A stretch of DNA of 27,021 nucleotides from an uncultured Erysipelotrichaceae bacterium. GTDB taxonomy: Bacteria; Bacillota_I; Bacilli_A; Erysipelotrichales; Erysipelotrichaceae. The translations under genes were made by a program, and so were the position numbers. The stretch lies in the NCBI GenBank assembly GCA_902796525.1, contig CADBPB010000017.1, forward strand, positions 1-27,021. Direction: 5' to 3'. This document shows, piece by piece, positions 1 through 8,524 of this stretch. The notes beneath the pieces were generated by a model that was not told the origin of the DNA, ran no database searches, and was given only the letters and a program-made list of their open reading frames with translations. How positions within the stretch are numbered: the first letter of the stretch is position 1; the number at the start of each line of letters is the position of its first letter.

Positions 1-513
1 ATCCACTCTGCTGTATCTGAGAAACAAAGCCAGAACGCTCAATACCGACAAACTGATCAATCCGGCGATAAAAATCGTCCTGTATTTGGCCAGATCTAGT
101 TTAGTGGTCTTTCCGATCACCGCCATCGAAATGAAGAATCCGGTCGCAAAGACAAACGCCATGAAGATATCGGAAAACTGATAGGCAATGAAAACCGTGG
201 TAAACGAAAGGCCGTTCAGTATCGCATAAAGAAAGAACATTGCCAACAGCTGTATCTTATTCAAGCGATAGATATAATGGCCCATCGCAAAGGAAATGCC
301 CAGTTCGACCAGAAAGATTGGTATAAATGCGTAGGAGAAAGATACCATCAGATGATATATCAGTCCCCTGCCTGCAAAACTCCTGAAACACAGATAAGAA
401 ATCGCCGATGTCACAAGCAAGCCAAGCGACATATAGACGAATACACTTTGGATGTACTGACTGAACGAATAGGAATCACGGTCCAGATCGTAGGTATCGT
501 ACGGATTGTTCAT
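1..513 (-). CDS. Bax inhibitor-1 family membrane protein (C-terminus cut by window edge)
   Basis: The 171 visible residues start MNNPYDTYDLDRDSYSFSQY. They then run through about five to six hydrophobic segments, including VYMSLGLLVTSAISYLC, LLAMFFLYAILNGLSF and VFIAYQFSDIFMAFVFATGF. A short acidic/polar N-terminus followed by packed helices, with a 'YAILNGLSFT' segment near the middle, is typical of the BI-1/YbhL/YccA (TMBIM) family. These are inner-membrane proteins, some acting as pH-sensitive calcium leak channels; the physiological role in Firmicutes is poorly defined. The ATG lies 11 nt after the deoB stop with a modest GGGAACG ribosome site, so it is probably the distal gene of the nusB operon. 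The full family length is about 220-240 residues, so the last helices lie outside the window. Confidence 0.8.
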   Translation of the reverse strand, partial: MNNPYDTYDLDRDSYSFSQYIQSVFVYMSLGLLVTSAISYLCFRSFAGRGLIYHLMVSFSYAFIPIFLVELGISFAMGHYIYRLNKIQLLAMFFLYAILNGLSFTTVFIAYQFSDIFMAFVFATGFFISMAVIGKTTKLDLAKYRTIFIAGLISLSVLSVLALFLRYSRVD

Positions 514-524
514 GGCTTCGTTCC

Positions 525-1712
525 CTATTTCAGCTGATCCTTCAGAGACTTCCCTATTTTCGGCAGTTCGACTCCATAGTCATCGGCGATCGTCGCACCG
601 ATATTCGCAAAACTGCTTCCCAAAGCCAGTTCCTTCGGTTCCTTGAATGATTTTGAATAAATGATGACCGGAATCATCTCTCTGGTATGATCGCTCCCCT
701 TCCAGGTCGGATCGTTTCCGTGGTCGGCAGTGATATACAGGATGTCGTCCTCTTTCATGGCATCCAGCAAGTCCGGAAGATTCTCATCGAAATCGACCAG
801 TTCTTTCGCATAGCCTTCCGGATTGCGGCGATGGCCCCATTTGGCATCGAAATCAACCAGGTTCGTGAAGCAGATGCCGTTGAACTCTTCTTTTGCGACA
901 TCGATCGTCTGTCTCAAACCTTCGTGAGAAGATTTCGATTTGATCGCTCTGGTGATTCCGCAGGTATTAAAGATATCGTTGATCTTGCCGATGGAAATTA
1001 CATCATAGCCCGCATCCTTCATGCTGTCTAGTACGGTGCGATCGCTTGGCGACAGCGCATAGTCGTGCCGGTTTGCCGTTCTTGTGAAATTATCTGCCTT
1101 GTCTCCGATGAACGGTCTGGCAATGATCCTTCCGACCATCCATTCCGGACGCGAGGAACAGATCTTTCTGGCGATATCGCAGACGCGATAGATCTCATCG
1201 ATGCCGAACAGTTCTTCATGAGCTGCGATCTGTAAAACGGAATCCGCGGAAGTATAAATGATCATCTCTTTTGTTTGCAGCTGCCGTTCTCCGAGATCTT
1301 TGATGATTTCCGTGCCGGAAGCGGCATAGTTTCCGATGAATTTATGACCCGTCTGCTCTTCCAGTTCCCTCATCAGGTCCTCAGGAAAGCCTGTATCCGT
1401 AAAAGTGACAGCCGGCTGGGTGGTAAGCACGCCCATGATCTCCCAATGGCCGGTCATCGTGTCCTTGCCGACCGACTGTTCGTGGAGTTTTCCATGATAA
1501 GCCAGCGGCTTTTCGACCGGCGGATTGCCTTGCACCTCGGTCAGATTGCATAAACCAAGGGATTGCAGATTCGGGATCTTATATTTTCCTTCCGTCGCTT
1601 TAAACATATGTGACAGCGTATTCGCGCCATCATCGCCATAAAGATAGGAAGTTTCCTCCGAACCGACACCCAGCGAATCGATAACGACGACAAATGTTCT
1701 TCTATTGATCAT
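525..1712 (-). CDS. deoB: Phosphopentomutase
   Basis: This enzyme interconverts (deoxy)ribose 1-phosphate and 5-phosphate in nucleoside salvage. The 395 residues are full length and belong to the alkaline-phosphatase superfamily. The N-terminal metal site is VVVIDSLGVG (D12). The phosphorylated threonine lies in KDTMTGHWE, with T85 at the same number as the Bacillus cereus enzyme. C-terminal metal motifs are ITADHGNDP and SDHTRE. The ATG overlaps the end of xerD by 11 nt and has a very good AGGAGGAAAG ribosome site. The xerD-deoB order matches the Bacillus ripX-drm pair. The product deoxyribose 5-phosphate is the substrate of DeoC, encoded separately at 21955-22602. Confidence 0.96.
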   Translation of the reverse strand: MINRRTFVVVIDSLGVGSEETSYLYGDDGANTLSHMFKATEGKYKIPNLQSLGLCNLTEVQGNPPVEKPLAYHGKLHEQSVGKDTMTGHWEIMGVLTTQPAVTFTDTGFPEDLMRELEEQTGHKFIGNYAASGTEIIKDLGERQLQTKEMIIYTSADSVLQIAAHEELFGIDEIYRVCDIARKICSSRPEWMVGRIIARPFIGDKADNFTRTANRHDYALSPSDRTVLDSMKDAGYDVISIGKINDIFNTCGITRAIKSKSSHEGLRQTIDVAKEEFNGICFTNLVDFDAKWGHRRNPEGYAKELVDFDENLPDLLDAMKEDDILYITADHGNDPTWKGSDHTREMIPVIIYSKSFKEPKELALGSSFANIGATIADDYGVELPKIGKSLKDQLK

Positions 1713-2613
1713 TATTCTTTCCTCCTGATCCTGCCAAAGGATGAGCTTTCAGGTAGATTTCCCTCATCCTCTCGCTTTCGACATGCGTATAGATTTCCGT
1801 AGTTGAGATATCCGAATGACCCAGCAGTTCCTGTATTACTCTGAGATCGGCACCGCCTTCCAGCAGATGCGTCGCATACGAGTGACGCAGCTTATGCGGA
1901 GTGAGATGCTTGCGGATCCCTGCTTGTATTATACTATCTTTCAGGATCCTTTCGACATACTCGGAATAGATTTTCTTCCCCTTCTCGTTGATGAAAAAGT
2001 AATTGATACTGTTTTTGGACCACAACGGACGGATATTCGAAAAATAGCGTTTCATCAGTCCCAGCGTCAGATCCGGGATCGGCACGATACGCTCTTTGTT
2101 GCCTTTTCCGATGACATTGACGAAGCCGTCCTGCAGATTGACCTGCGAGATCCTGAGATTGCAGCATTCGCTGACCCGGATCCCCAGGCCATAGATCGTT
2201 TCCAGCAGACAGTGCTTGAACAGTTCCAAAGGCTGCTCATCATCAAAAATGCCCATCAGACGGTCGATTTCTTCTTTCGTCGCATAGATCGGCAGTCTTT
2301 TTTCTGACCCGCTGACATGCATATTCATCGTGGGATCTTTGATATCGTATTTAAAATTCAGGAAACGATGCAGATTCCTGACGGTCGTTTTGATCCGGTT
2401 GATCGAAGCCGAGGCATATCTTTCATCGATCTGATAGACAAATTCATCCAGCAAAAGATCATCGACGTCTTCGATGTTTAAGATATGATTCTGGTCGAGA
2501 AATTCCTGGTAGATCTTAAGATCGCGGGAATATGATTTAACGGTATTATCCGCTTTTCCTTCGTTGGTAGCGATCGCAATGATATATTCCTTGATCGCTT
2601 TATCCGTTTTCAT
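1702..2613 (-). CDS. xerD: Tyrosine recombinase XerD (chromosome dimer resolution)
   Basis: A 303-residue phage-integrase-type recombinase that resolves chromosome dimers at dif near the terminus. The N-terminal SAM-like DNA-binding domain occupies about residues 1-100. The catalytic domain shows the active-site set: Arg in GLGIRVSECCNL, Lys in GKGNKERIVPIP, the H-x-x-R box HKLRHSYATHLL, then LLGHSDISTTEIYTHV with the second His and the nucleophilic Tyr. I start at the ATG giving MKTDKAIKEY because it has an AGGAAGAA ribosome site 5 nt upstream. A frame open to 2679 would overlap recN by 80 nt and add non-conserved residues. XerC is the alternative name; the position before deoB, as in Bacillus ripX-drm, favours XerD. 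Confidence 0.9.
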   Translation of the reverse strand: MKTDKAIKEYIIAIATNEGKADNTVKSYSRDLKIYQEFLDQNHILNIEDVDDLLLDEFVYQIDERYASASINRIKTTVRNLHRFLNFKYDIKDPTMNMHVSGSEKRLPIYATKEEIDRLMGIFDDEQPLELFKHCLLETIYGLGIRVSECCNLRISQVNLQDGFVNVIGKGNKERIVPIPDLTLGLMKRYFSNIRPLWSKNSINYFFINEKGKKIYSEYVERILKDSIIQAGIRKHLTPHKLRHSYATHLLEGGADLRVIQELLGHSDISTTEIYTHVESERMREIYLKAHPLAGSGGKNNDQ

Positions 2614-4255
2614 GTTTCTTCCTGCTTTGCGCAGTGGCGTAAAGCTGTTCGGCAGCTTCCAACGCAGAAGCCGAATCATCCAGAGAGGAAATATAGGCGA
2701 TTTCCCTGATGATCTCCTCGTGATTCAATTGACGTACCTTCGTCTTGGTTTCAAGCAGATCATCTTCCTTGTAGATGTAGTAATGCGCATCGGCGCAGGC
2801 AGCCACGGAAGGCAGATGCGTGATGCAGATGACCTGTTTATTTTCGGCGATTTTAGCGATCTTCTGGCCTACGGCTAGCGCCGTCTTGCCCGAAATGCCT
2901 GTATCGATCTCATCGAAAATGACCAGAAAGACCTCGCTGATTGAGGTGAATACGCTCTTAAGTGCAAGCATCAGACGGCTGATCTCACCGCCGGAAGCGA
3001 CATTGCGCAGCGGTTTCGGTTCTTCATTCTTATTCAGCGCGATATAGAACTCTACATCGTCGATTCCCTGAGGACCCAGTTCCGTTTCATCCATCCGGAT
3101 CTGGAAATTCACATTCGTTAGCAGCAGATCGTCGCACTGGATGCGGATCTGTTCCTCCAGTTCCCCGGCTTTCGCGATCCTTTCATTGCGGATCTGTCCG
3201 GCGATCGAATAAGCCTGTCGATACGCTTCCTCAAGCTGTTTCTTTTTCTCGTTCAGAACGTGGTCCTTATCCTGGAAGAAAGCGATCTTTTCTTCCAGCT
3301 GTTTCTGTTTTTCCAGCAATCCGGCAACATCCGTATCGTGTTTCCTCTTCAGACGGGAATAATTGTACAGACGCTGCTCGATCTGATCAATATTAAGATC
3401 CTCTTCGAATGTCGCATAGAGGTCTTTCAGCTTATCGATCTCATCATTGAGCTGATAGTAAATGCCATCGATGTTGTCTCTGACTTGCCGGATCAGTTCA
3501 TCGCTGATATGCAGTTCTTTGATGATTGTCGAAAGTTTTTCTCTGATACCGCTGTCTCCATCGTAAAGATCGAGCACCTGACTCAGCATCCCGATGTATT
3601 TTTCCTGTGATTTGTAACGTTCTTCTTTCTGAAGCAGTTCCGTTTCTTCGTTCACATCCAGTTCCGCTTCTTTGAGCTCCTGAAGATCGAAACGGTAATA
3701 TTCCAGTTCCGCTTCATTATAGGTATTCTCGCTTAATTCCCGATATTCTTTCTCGAGTTTCTGATATGCCGCATATGCATCCTGATAAGAATGATAGATT
3801 TCCTCATCAGCGACGTAACGGTCCAAAAGATACAGGTGATTTTTCTTATTGAGAAGATACTGGCTGTCTTTCTGAGAATGAATATCGATATGGTCAGCAA
3901 AAAGCTGTGAAAGGAAATTCAATGTAACGGACATCTCGTTGATGCGGATCGTATTGTGGTTGTCGCGCGAGATGACGCGGCGGACGATGATCTCGCCGTC
4001 GTGATCGATCTCCGCTTCCTTCAGCAGTTCATCCATGGATTCATCGACGCTGAAAACACCCTCGATGATCGCCTTTTCCTGACCAGTCTTGATGATGTCG
4101 GGATCGGCTTTCCCACGGATCAGAAAAGATAACGCGCCGACGATTATGGACTTCCCTGCGCCTGTTTCACCGGTAAAAACATTAAAAAAAGGATGAAATT
4201 CCAGATGCAGTTCATCGATGATCGCATAGTTTTTGATATACAGACTCTTAAGCAT
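2600..4255 (-). CDS. recN: DNA repair ATPase RecN
   Basis: SMC-like ATPase acting early at double-strand breaks. The 551 residues have the expected architecture: an N-terminal ATPase half with Walker A GETGAGKS at 29-36, a long central coiled coil (roughly residues 150-370, rich in E/K/L heptads), and a C-terminal half with the ABC signature ASGGEISRL around 420-428, Walker B VIFDEIDTG around 445-453, and a switch His in CITHLPSVA. The ATG overlaps the preceding dxs-like gene by 8 nt and has GAAGGAT 6 nt upstream. In many Firmicutes tlyA and argR sit between dxs and recN; both are missing here, as are the spore genes that follow recN in Bacillus. Confidence 0.96.
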   Translation of the reverse strand: MLKSLYIKNYAIIDELHLEFHPFFNVFTGETGAGKSIIVGALSFLIRGKADPDIIKTGQEKAIIEGVFSVDESMDELLKEAEIDHDGEIIVRRVISRDNHNTIRINEMSVTLNFLSQLFADHIDIHSQKDSQYLLNKKNHLYLLDRYVADEEIYHSYQDAYAAYQKLEKEYRELSENTYNEAELEYYRFDLQELKEAELDVNEETELLQKEERYKSQEKYIGMLSQVLDLYDGDSGIREKLSTIIKELHISDELIRQVRDNIDGIYYQLNDEIDKLKDLYATFEEDLNIDQIEQRLYNYSRLKRKHDTDVAGLLEKQKQLEEKIAFFQDKDHVLNEKKKQLEEAYRQAYSIAGQIRNERIAKAGELEEQIRIQCDDLLLTNVNFQIRMDETELGPQGIDDVEFYIALNKNEEPKPLRNVASGGEISRLMLALKSVFTSISEVFLVIFDEIDTGISGKTALAVGQKIAKIAENKQVICITHLPSVAACADAHYYIYKEDDLLETKTKVRQLNHEEIIREIAYISSLDDSASALEAAEQLYATAQSRKKHENG

Positions 4256-5864
4256 GCAGATCCTTCTTTATTCTATCAAATAACTGTTCCATATCGCCAT
4301 CCATGACTTTGATATTCCCGATAAAAACACCGATCCCGTCATCCGAACCGCAATAATAGACATGTTTATAATTCTTTCTGATTCTTGTCAGACATTCTTC
4401 GTCGGTCAGATTGAAGCATTCGCAATCGATCAGATCGTATGGAAACGCATTCGCCGTGATGACATCTTTCAGTTTCAGCAGTCCGGTACCGCTGCCAAGG
4501 ATCGCCGCCTCCGCTTTCTCATTATTCACAAGAAAATGCCATTTTCCTAAATCATTCCGTACGGAGGGATCGGTATCGGAACAGAAGAGACATCGTTTTT
4601 CAGTAATAATGATCACTGGTTCATTGATTCTGTTTAAGGTATATACCGCGTTTGCAAGGTCTCTGGCATCTTTGGGATGGATCACATATGCGTCTTTGAG
4701 CTGTGCCAGCGATATTCTGGATAGCGATGGATCGTCAAAGCAATAGAACAGCGCCGCTTTCCGTAAGGAAGCGATCTCATTCAGCAGCGGCATCTGTTTC
4801 ATCAACACGGAAGCATCGATATAGACGCACGGTATGATTCCCGTTTCCATCGCTCCTTTGACAAGATACAGAAAATCTTCTGTCCCTGTCTTGACCTGCA
4901 GACAGCGATCGGGACAGGAAGCAAACAAGTCCGCCAGACCGTCGTGATCCACGGTGCTGTTAGAAATGCATAAGATACAGTCATCTTCTGCCATGAGCCT
5001 GCGGATGGTCCTGCCAATGATCGTGAATGGCTTGAGATTCGTTTCGTTTTCCGCGATATAGGGGCGTCCGTCCTTCCGATTGAATGGCAGCGTACAGGAA
5101 GCGAGCTGTCCGTTTTCCGCATAGGAATAGCCCTTCCCTTGCTTCACGAGACAATGTACGACAACCAGACGGCTGTTTTTCCGTACGCTATGGAACGCCC
5201 GTGACAGCTGCTTGTGGCTGTGACCGTCGATCGGACCGAGATAGTCGATATTGTAACGCCTGAATACATCCTCGTCGATGATCGCTTTCTTGATCGAATC
5301 CTTGAGCTTATGGATCCCCGAAATGATCTGTTCGCTGCTCTTTATGCCGCTCAGCGACTTTTTGACCCCTTTTTTCAAGCCGTTATAGACTTCGGTCTGC
5401 CGAAGATCGTTCACGATCTTATTCAAGGCATTCACGTCCTTGTCATGACGGTCAAGATAGACGATGATCAGTCTGAGACCGTTCGCCTGCATCTGCCGGA
5501 TCAGATCGAAATCCAGGATATCTCCATCGCTCATCACATAGACGACATGTCCTGCCTGAGACAGCTTTGATCTGGATGCCACGACCCCCATCGCTTCCGC
5601 CAGCGAGACATTGTCATGGAAAGACTTGCCGCATCCGTCTTCGCAAAGGATCTTCTGTGCATAAGAAAGATGATTGCTGCTGAAAAGAAGGATATCGTCG
5701 TCATCGAAAATCCGTCGAAGTTCGAGAGTCACCTCTACAGCGGAAAGATTCTCGGCCAGATAGCCGCCTTCCCTGCTGAAACGATCGATCATCCTGTCGC
5801 GGATCTCCTGACAAAGCAGCAATGTTTCCTGTTCTGACAGTCTGCCGGATTCTCTCTTATCCAT
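4248..5864 (-). CDS. Degenerate 1-deoxy-D-xylulose-5-phosphate synthase-like protein
   Basis: Position (between ispA and recN) and several segments identify this as Dxs-derived: the N-terminal LCQEIRDRMIDRF...GGYLAENLSAVEVTLELRRIF, then YLGPIDGHS (208-216) and VKQGKGYSYAE (240-250). The product is 538 residues against about 620 for active enzymes, and the catalytic signatures have decayed. The thiamine-diphosphate GDG motif is SDG (112-114), the metal-binding Asn-Asp-Asn motif is replaced by D138-R139-H140, and the substrate loop HDxFGxGHSSTS is gone. The GGH motif reads GGY (33-35). The second half keeps only a weak match (TGTED, 326-330) to the GIAEQH box and lacks the Asp-Arg-Ala-Gly and Thr-His-Gln-Gly motifs. 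The frame is intact, with AAGGAG before the ATG and a 1-nt stop/start overlap with ispA, so it appears expressed. Function unknown: pseudoenzyme, regulatory subunit, or an enzyme with changed chemistry. Confidence 0.8.
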   Translation of the reverse strand: MDKRESGRLSEQETLLLCQEIRDRMIDRFSREGGYLAENLSAVEVTLELRRIFDDDDILLFSSNHLSYAQKILCEDGCGKSFHDNVSLAEAMGVVASRSKLSQAGHVVYVMSDGDILDFDLIRQMQANGLRLIIVYLDRHDKDVNALNKIVNDLRQTEVYNGLKKGVKKSLSGIKSSEQIISGIHKLKDSIKKAIIDEDVFRRYNIDYLGPIDGHSHKQLSRAFHSVRKNSRLVVVHCLVKQGKGYSYAENGQLASCTLPFNRKDGRPYIAENETNLKPFTIIGRTIRRLMAEDDCILCISNSTVDHDGLADLFASCPDRCLQVKTGTEDFLYLVKGAMETGIIPCVYIDASVLMKQMPLLNEIASLRKAALFYCFDDPSLSRISLAQLKDAYVIHPKDARDLANAVYTLNRINEPVIIITEKRCLFCSDTDPSVRNDLGKWHFLVNNEKAEAAILGSGTGLLKLKDVITANAFPYDLIDCECFNLTDEECLTRIRKNYKHVYYCGSDDGIGVFIGNIKVMDGDMEQLFDRIKKDLHA

Positions 5865-6694
5865 CAGCGCTCCTTCAGTTTCATAAGCAGTTCAACAAGA
5901 TATTTCGCATCGAATGGCGCATTTTCCAGAAAACGAAACAGCGCATCGAATTCCTCATCGATCCGTTTCTGCAGTGTTTCAACATCGCAGAACTGCAACG
6001 CGGTCAGTTTCTCGTTGCGTACATCGCTCAGGTTTTTTCCCATTTCTTCTTCCGATTTGATCACATCGAAGAGATCGTCCTGATCCTGAAAGATATGTCC
6101 GATCATCGAACCGAGCTTCGTAAAGTATTCTTCTTTTTCCAGCCTGCCGATATACATCGGGATCAGACAGGCGATCTTGAACAGACCCGAGGTCTTGTTT
6201 TCCTGTATGAGATACAGCTTGTCGCTGTCCAGGTCTCTGCTGTCGCTGGTGACATCCAGAAGCTGCCCGTAGATCATCCCATCCCTTCCGGCATAGGTGC
6301 TTAAGGCCCGGATGATTCGTACTTTGACATCGCTGTCATAATCCTTGGATTCACTGACGATACGGAAACTGTCCGTCAGCAGCTGGTCGCCCGTCAGTAT
6401 GGCGATATCTTCCCGGAACGCCTTATGCAACGATGGCTTCCCTCTTCTTAGATCATCGTCATCCATGGCGGGAAGATCATCGTGAATCAAAGAATAGGTC
6501 TGGATGAATTCCAGCGCCATGGCGGCGTCAAAGCCTGTTTCTTCGGGTAGATCCATTCCCTTGAGGATCGCAAAAATGATACGCGGACGAAAACGTTTTC
6601 CGCCTTCCAGCGCATAACGGGAAGCCTGCAGAATCAGATCGTCCCGCTGGCCATCCAGATATTTTCTGATGTGGTTTTCAAAGTTACTGTTCAT
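5864..6694 (-). CDS. ispA: Short-chain polyprenyl (geranyl/farnesyl) diphosphate synthase
   Basis: Condenses isopentenyl and dimethylallyl diphosphates to C10-C15 prenyl diphosphates, feeding undecaprenyl phosphate and quinone synthesis. The 276 residues contain GGKRFRPRII (31-40). The first aspartate-rich motif is HDDLPAMDDDDLRRG (71-85). The second is reduced to FQDQDDLFD (202-210) where the usual form is FQxxDDxLD; the metal-binding Asp pair D206/D207 is kept. The ATG overlaps xseB by 11 nt and lacks a strong ribosome site, so translation is probably coupled. It stays in its canonical xseB-ispA-dxs context although the adjacent dxs copy has decayed. Confidence 0.93.
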   Translation of the reverse strand: MNSNFENHIRKYLDGQRDDLILQASRYALEGGKRFRPRIIFAILKGMDLPEETGFDAAMALEFIQTYSLIHDDLPAMDDDDLRRGKPSLHKAFREDIAILTGDQLLTDSFRIVSESKDYDSDVKVRIIRALSTYAGRDGMIYGQLLDVTSDSRDLDSDKLYLIQENKTSGLFKIACLIPMYIGRLEKEEYFTKLGSMIGHIFQDQDDLFDVIKSEEEMGKNLSDVRNEKLTALQFCDVETLQKRIDEEFDALFRFLENAPFDAKYLVELLMKLKER

Positions 6695-6875
6695 CGTTCA
6701 ATTCGTTGATCTTATCCTGGAATGTCTTAAGCTGTTCCTTCAGCGTTTTGGCCAGTCTGAGGCCTTCTTCGTACAGACGGATGGATTCTTCCAGCTGCGC
6801 ATCGTCTTTTTCCAGCTTGTCAACGATTTCCTCCAGTTTCTTCATCTGCTGTTCAAATTTCAATTCTTCAGGCAT
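6684..6875 (-). CDS. xseB: Exodeoxyribonuclease VII small subunit
   Basis: A 63-residue helical-hairpin protein that binds XseA to form exonuclease VII. It shows the family pattern FEQQMKKLEEIVDKLE followed by LEESIRLYEEGLRLAK. I start at MPEELKFEQQ because AGGAAAGGGG lies just upstream and the start overlaps the xseA stop by 8 nt. A longer frame to 6908 adds eleven residues unlike the family. Translationally coupled to xseA. Confidence 0.94.
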   Translation of the reverse strand: MPEELKFEQQMKKLEEIVDKLEKDDAQLEESIRLYEEGLRLAKTLKEQLKTFQDKINELNDEQ

Positions 6876-8118
6876 CGGTTCCCCTTTCCTGGGCGACGAT
6901 CTCGCCATCGCTGAAGCGCAATGTGAATGCCTGCGGCTTCAGGTCTATTTTGCGTTTTACGGGATGGTCATTCTGTATAACTAAAGTATAACCCCTTTTC
7001 AGCACATTCTGGGAGCTGTAAGCTTCAAGCAATGTATTTAATCGTTTCAGATGCAACTGTTCGTTATTCAAAGCGAAATTGACTTTAAAACGCATTCTGT
7101 CGCCAAGACTTTGCATATTGTCCGCATGATGCGTAATCTGATGAAGCAGATGCGTCTTGATCGTATCGATATGATGATCGATCTTCAAAGCAAGCTGTTC
7201 ATAGTGATGACGGTAGCCGATGAAACGTTCCAGAAGAAAATCGTAGCGCAGATATTCCCTGTCCATGCGTCCGGTCATATATTTGCGCAGCTCATACAGA
7301 GAATCATTCAAAGCATCAGAAACATCAGTGATGTCGGGAGTGATCAGTTCTACCGCTGCCGTAGGCGTTGCTGCGCGCAGATCGGCAGCCAGATCGGCAA
7401 GAGAGACATCCTGTTCGTGACCGATGCCGGTCACGATGAACGTCTTGAGATCATAGATCGCATTGATCAGCTGCTCGTCATTGAAACAGAAAAGGTCTTC
7501 AAAGGATCCTCCTCCCCTGGCAAGAATGATCGCATCATAATCCAGCGGATCGACTTCTTTCAACCGTACGATGATATCCTGCGCGGCTTTCTCTCCCTGG
7601 ACCAGGACCGGATAATAGTCGACGATACATAAAGGCCATCTTCGGAAAAAAGCGCGTTTGATGTCGGACATCGCCGCAGAATCATCTCCCGTCAGAACCG
7701 CGATCCTGTCTGGATAGTATTTCGGCAGACTGATCTTATGTTCAGGAGCGAATTTTCCTTCCGCTTCCAGTTTGATCCTCAGTTCTTCGTATTTCTGGTA
7801 AAGATCGCCGATCCCGTCCAGACGGATCGATGAGACATAGAGCTGCAGTCTTCCCTGGGCTTCATAAATGGAAGCGGAAGCCTTGAGGATGACTTTATCT
7901 CCGTTCTTGGGGCGGAATGTGAGTTTCGAGGCGTTCCCATGAAACATCACGCAGTCGATGGAGCTCTGTTCGTCTTTCAGGCAGAAATAAAGGTGACCGG
8001 ACACCGATAACGAAAGATTCGATATCTCGCCGATCACATTCAGATTCTGCAGATTCCTGTCGTTATCGATCTTGTATTTGAGATAACGTACGAGATTGCT
8101 TACGCTAAGTTGCTGCAT
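6868..8118 (-). CDS. xseA: Exodeoxyribonuclease VII large subunit
   Basis: Catalytic subunit of the single-strand-specific nuclease that trims DNA ends in mismatch and recombination repair. The 416 residues begin with an OB-fold: VSNLVRYLKYKID, then GEISNLSLSVSGHLYFCLKD and CVMFHGNA. The catalytic region follows with IILARGGGSFEDLFCFND and TGIGHEQDVSLADLAADLRAATPTAA, both diagnostic of XseA, then a coiled C-terminal region. The start overlaps the nusB stop by 19 nt, with GGAG about 14 nt upstream. The order nusB-xseA-xseB is conserved in Firmicutes. Confidence 0.95.
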   Translation of the reverse strand: MQQLSVSNLVRYLKYKIDNDRNLQNLNVIGEISNLSLSVSGHLYFCLKDEQSSIDCVMFHGNASKLTFRPKNGDKVILKASASIYEAQGRLQLYVSSIRLDGIGDLYQKYEELRIKLEAEGKFAPEHKISLPKYYPDRIAVLTGDDSAAMSDIKRAFFRRWPLCIVDYYPVLVQGEKAAQDIIVRLKEVDPLDYDAIILARGGGSFEDLFCFNDEQLINAIYDLKTFIVTGIGHEQDVSLADLAADLRAATPTAAVELITPDITDVSDALNDSLYELRKYMTGRMDREYLRYDFLLERFIGYRHHYEQLALKIDHHIDTIKTHLLHQITHHADNMQSLGDRMRFKVNFALNNEQLHLKRLNTLLEAYSSQNVLKRGYTLVIQNDHPVKRKIDLKPQAFTLRFSDGEIVAQERGTDA

Positions 8119-8486
8119 AGATTATCCAGTACTCCATTGATGTATTTGTAAGTATCAGGATCACAGTATTTCTGGCAGATGATGACCGCTTCATCGATGA
8201 TGACGGCCTTGTCGTTGATGTTCTGCCGGATCTCGCTCAATGCTTCGAGTAAAACAGCCTGCTCTACATAATTCAGACGCTCGAAGTCCCAATTGTTCAG
8301 ATAACCCGAGATCTCTTTGATATATTTCTCTTCATTAAGATAGATGTCTTCGATGATCGAATGTCCGAATTCCTCTTCGGGATTCAGATAATAATCGTTG
8401 TAGCATTCAAAAAGATCTTTCTTCAAAAGAAGATGCTGATAGATGACGGTAACAAGTTTTTCCCGTTTGGTATGACGATCTGACAT
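8100..8486 (-). CDS. nusB: Transcription antitermination factor NusB
   Basis: RNA-binding partner of S10/NusE in processive antitermination of rRNA operons. The 128 residues are all-helical, starting MSDRHTKREKLVTVIYQ and ending in the conserved block LNYVEQAVLLEALSEI, then KAVIIDEAVIICQKYCDPD and YKYINGVLDNLC. The start matches the family's usual N-terminus, yet no Shine-Dalgarno sequence precedes it. Instead TGCTATAAT ends 6 nt before the ATG, placing the predicted +1 on the start codon (leaderless). It heads the long operon down to the left edge. Confidence 0.93.
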   Translation of the reverse strand: MSDRHTKREKLVTVIYQHLLLKKDLFECYNDYYLNPEEEFGHSIIEDIYLNEEKYIKEISGYLNNWDFERLNYVEQAVLLEALSEIRQNINDKAVIIDEAVIICQKYCDPDTYKYINGVLDNLCSNLA

Positions 8487-8492
8487 ACCAAC

Positions 8493-8501
8493 ATTATAGC
8501 A
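8493..8501 (-). promoter_or_regulatory. Extended -10 promoter of the nusB operon (predicted leaderless)
   Basis: On the minus strand TGCTATAAT is a consensus extended -10 element. Six bases (GTTGGT) separate it from the nusB ATG, so the expected transcription start coincides with the A of ATG. No clear -35 hexamer is visible (TAATAT near the right place). The element shares a 38-bp intergenic region with the divergent DUF5662 promoter. Confidence 0.75.
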
Positions 8502-8508
8502 TTTTCTT

Positions 8509-8517
8509 TGTTATAAT
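8509..8517 (+). promoter_or_regulatory. Extended -10 promoter of the DUF5662 gene (predicted leaderless)
   Basis: TGTTATAAT on the plus strand is followed after 7 nt (ATTAGTC) by the GTG start of the next gene. No purine-rich ribosome site fits in that space. The -35 position holds only a weak CCAACA. It is back-to-back with the nusB promoter. Confidence 0.72.
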
Positions 8518-8524
8518 ATTAGTC

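Noticed and set aside
2614..2679. Extension of xerD to an upstream ATG
   Set aside because: It would lie inside recN, has no ribosome site and adds residues unlike the recombinase N-terminus; the ATG at 2613 has AGGAAGAA.
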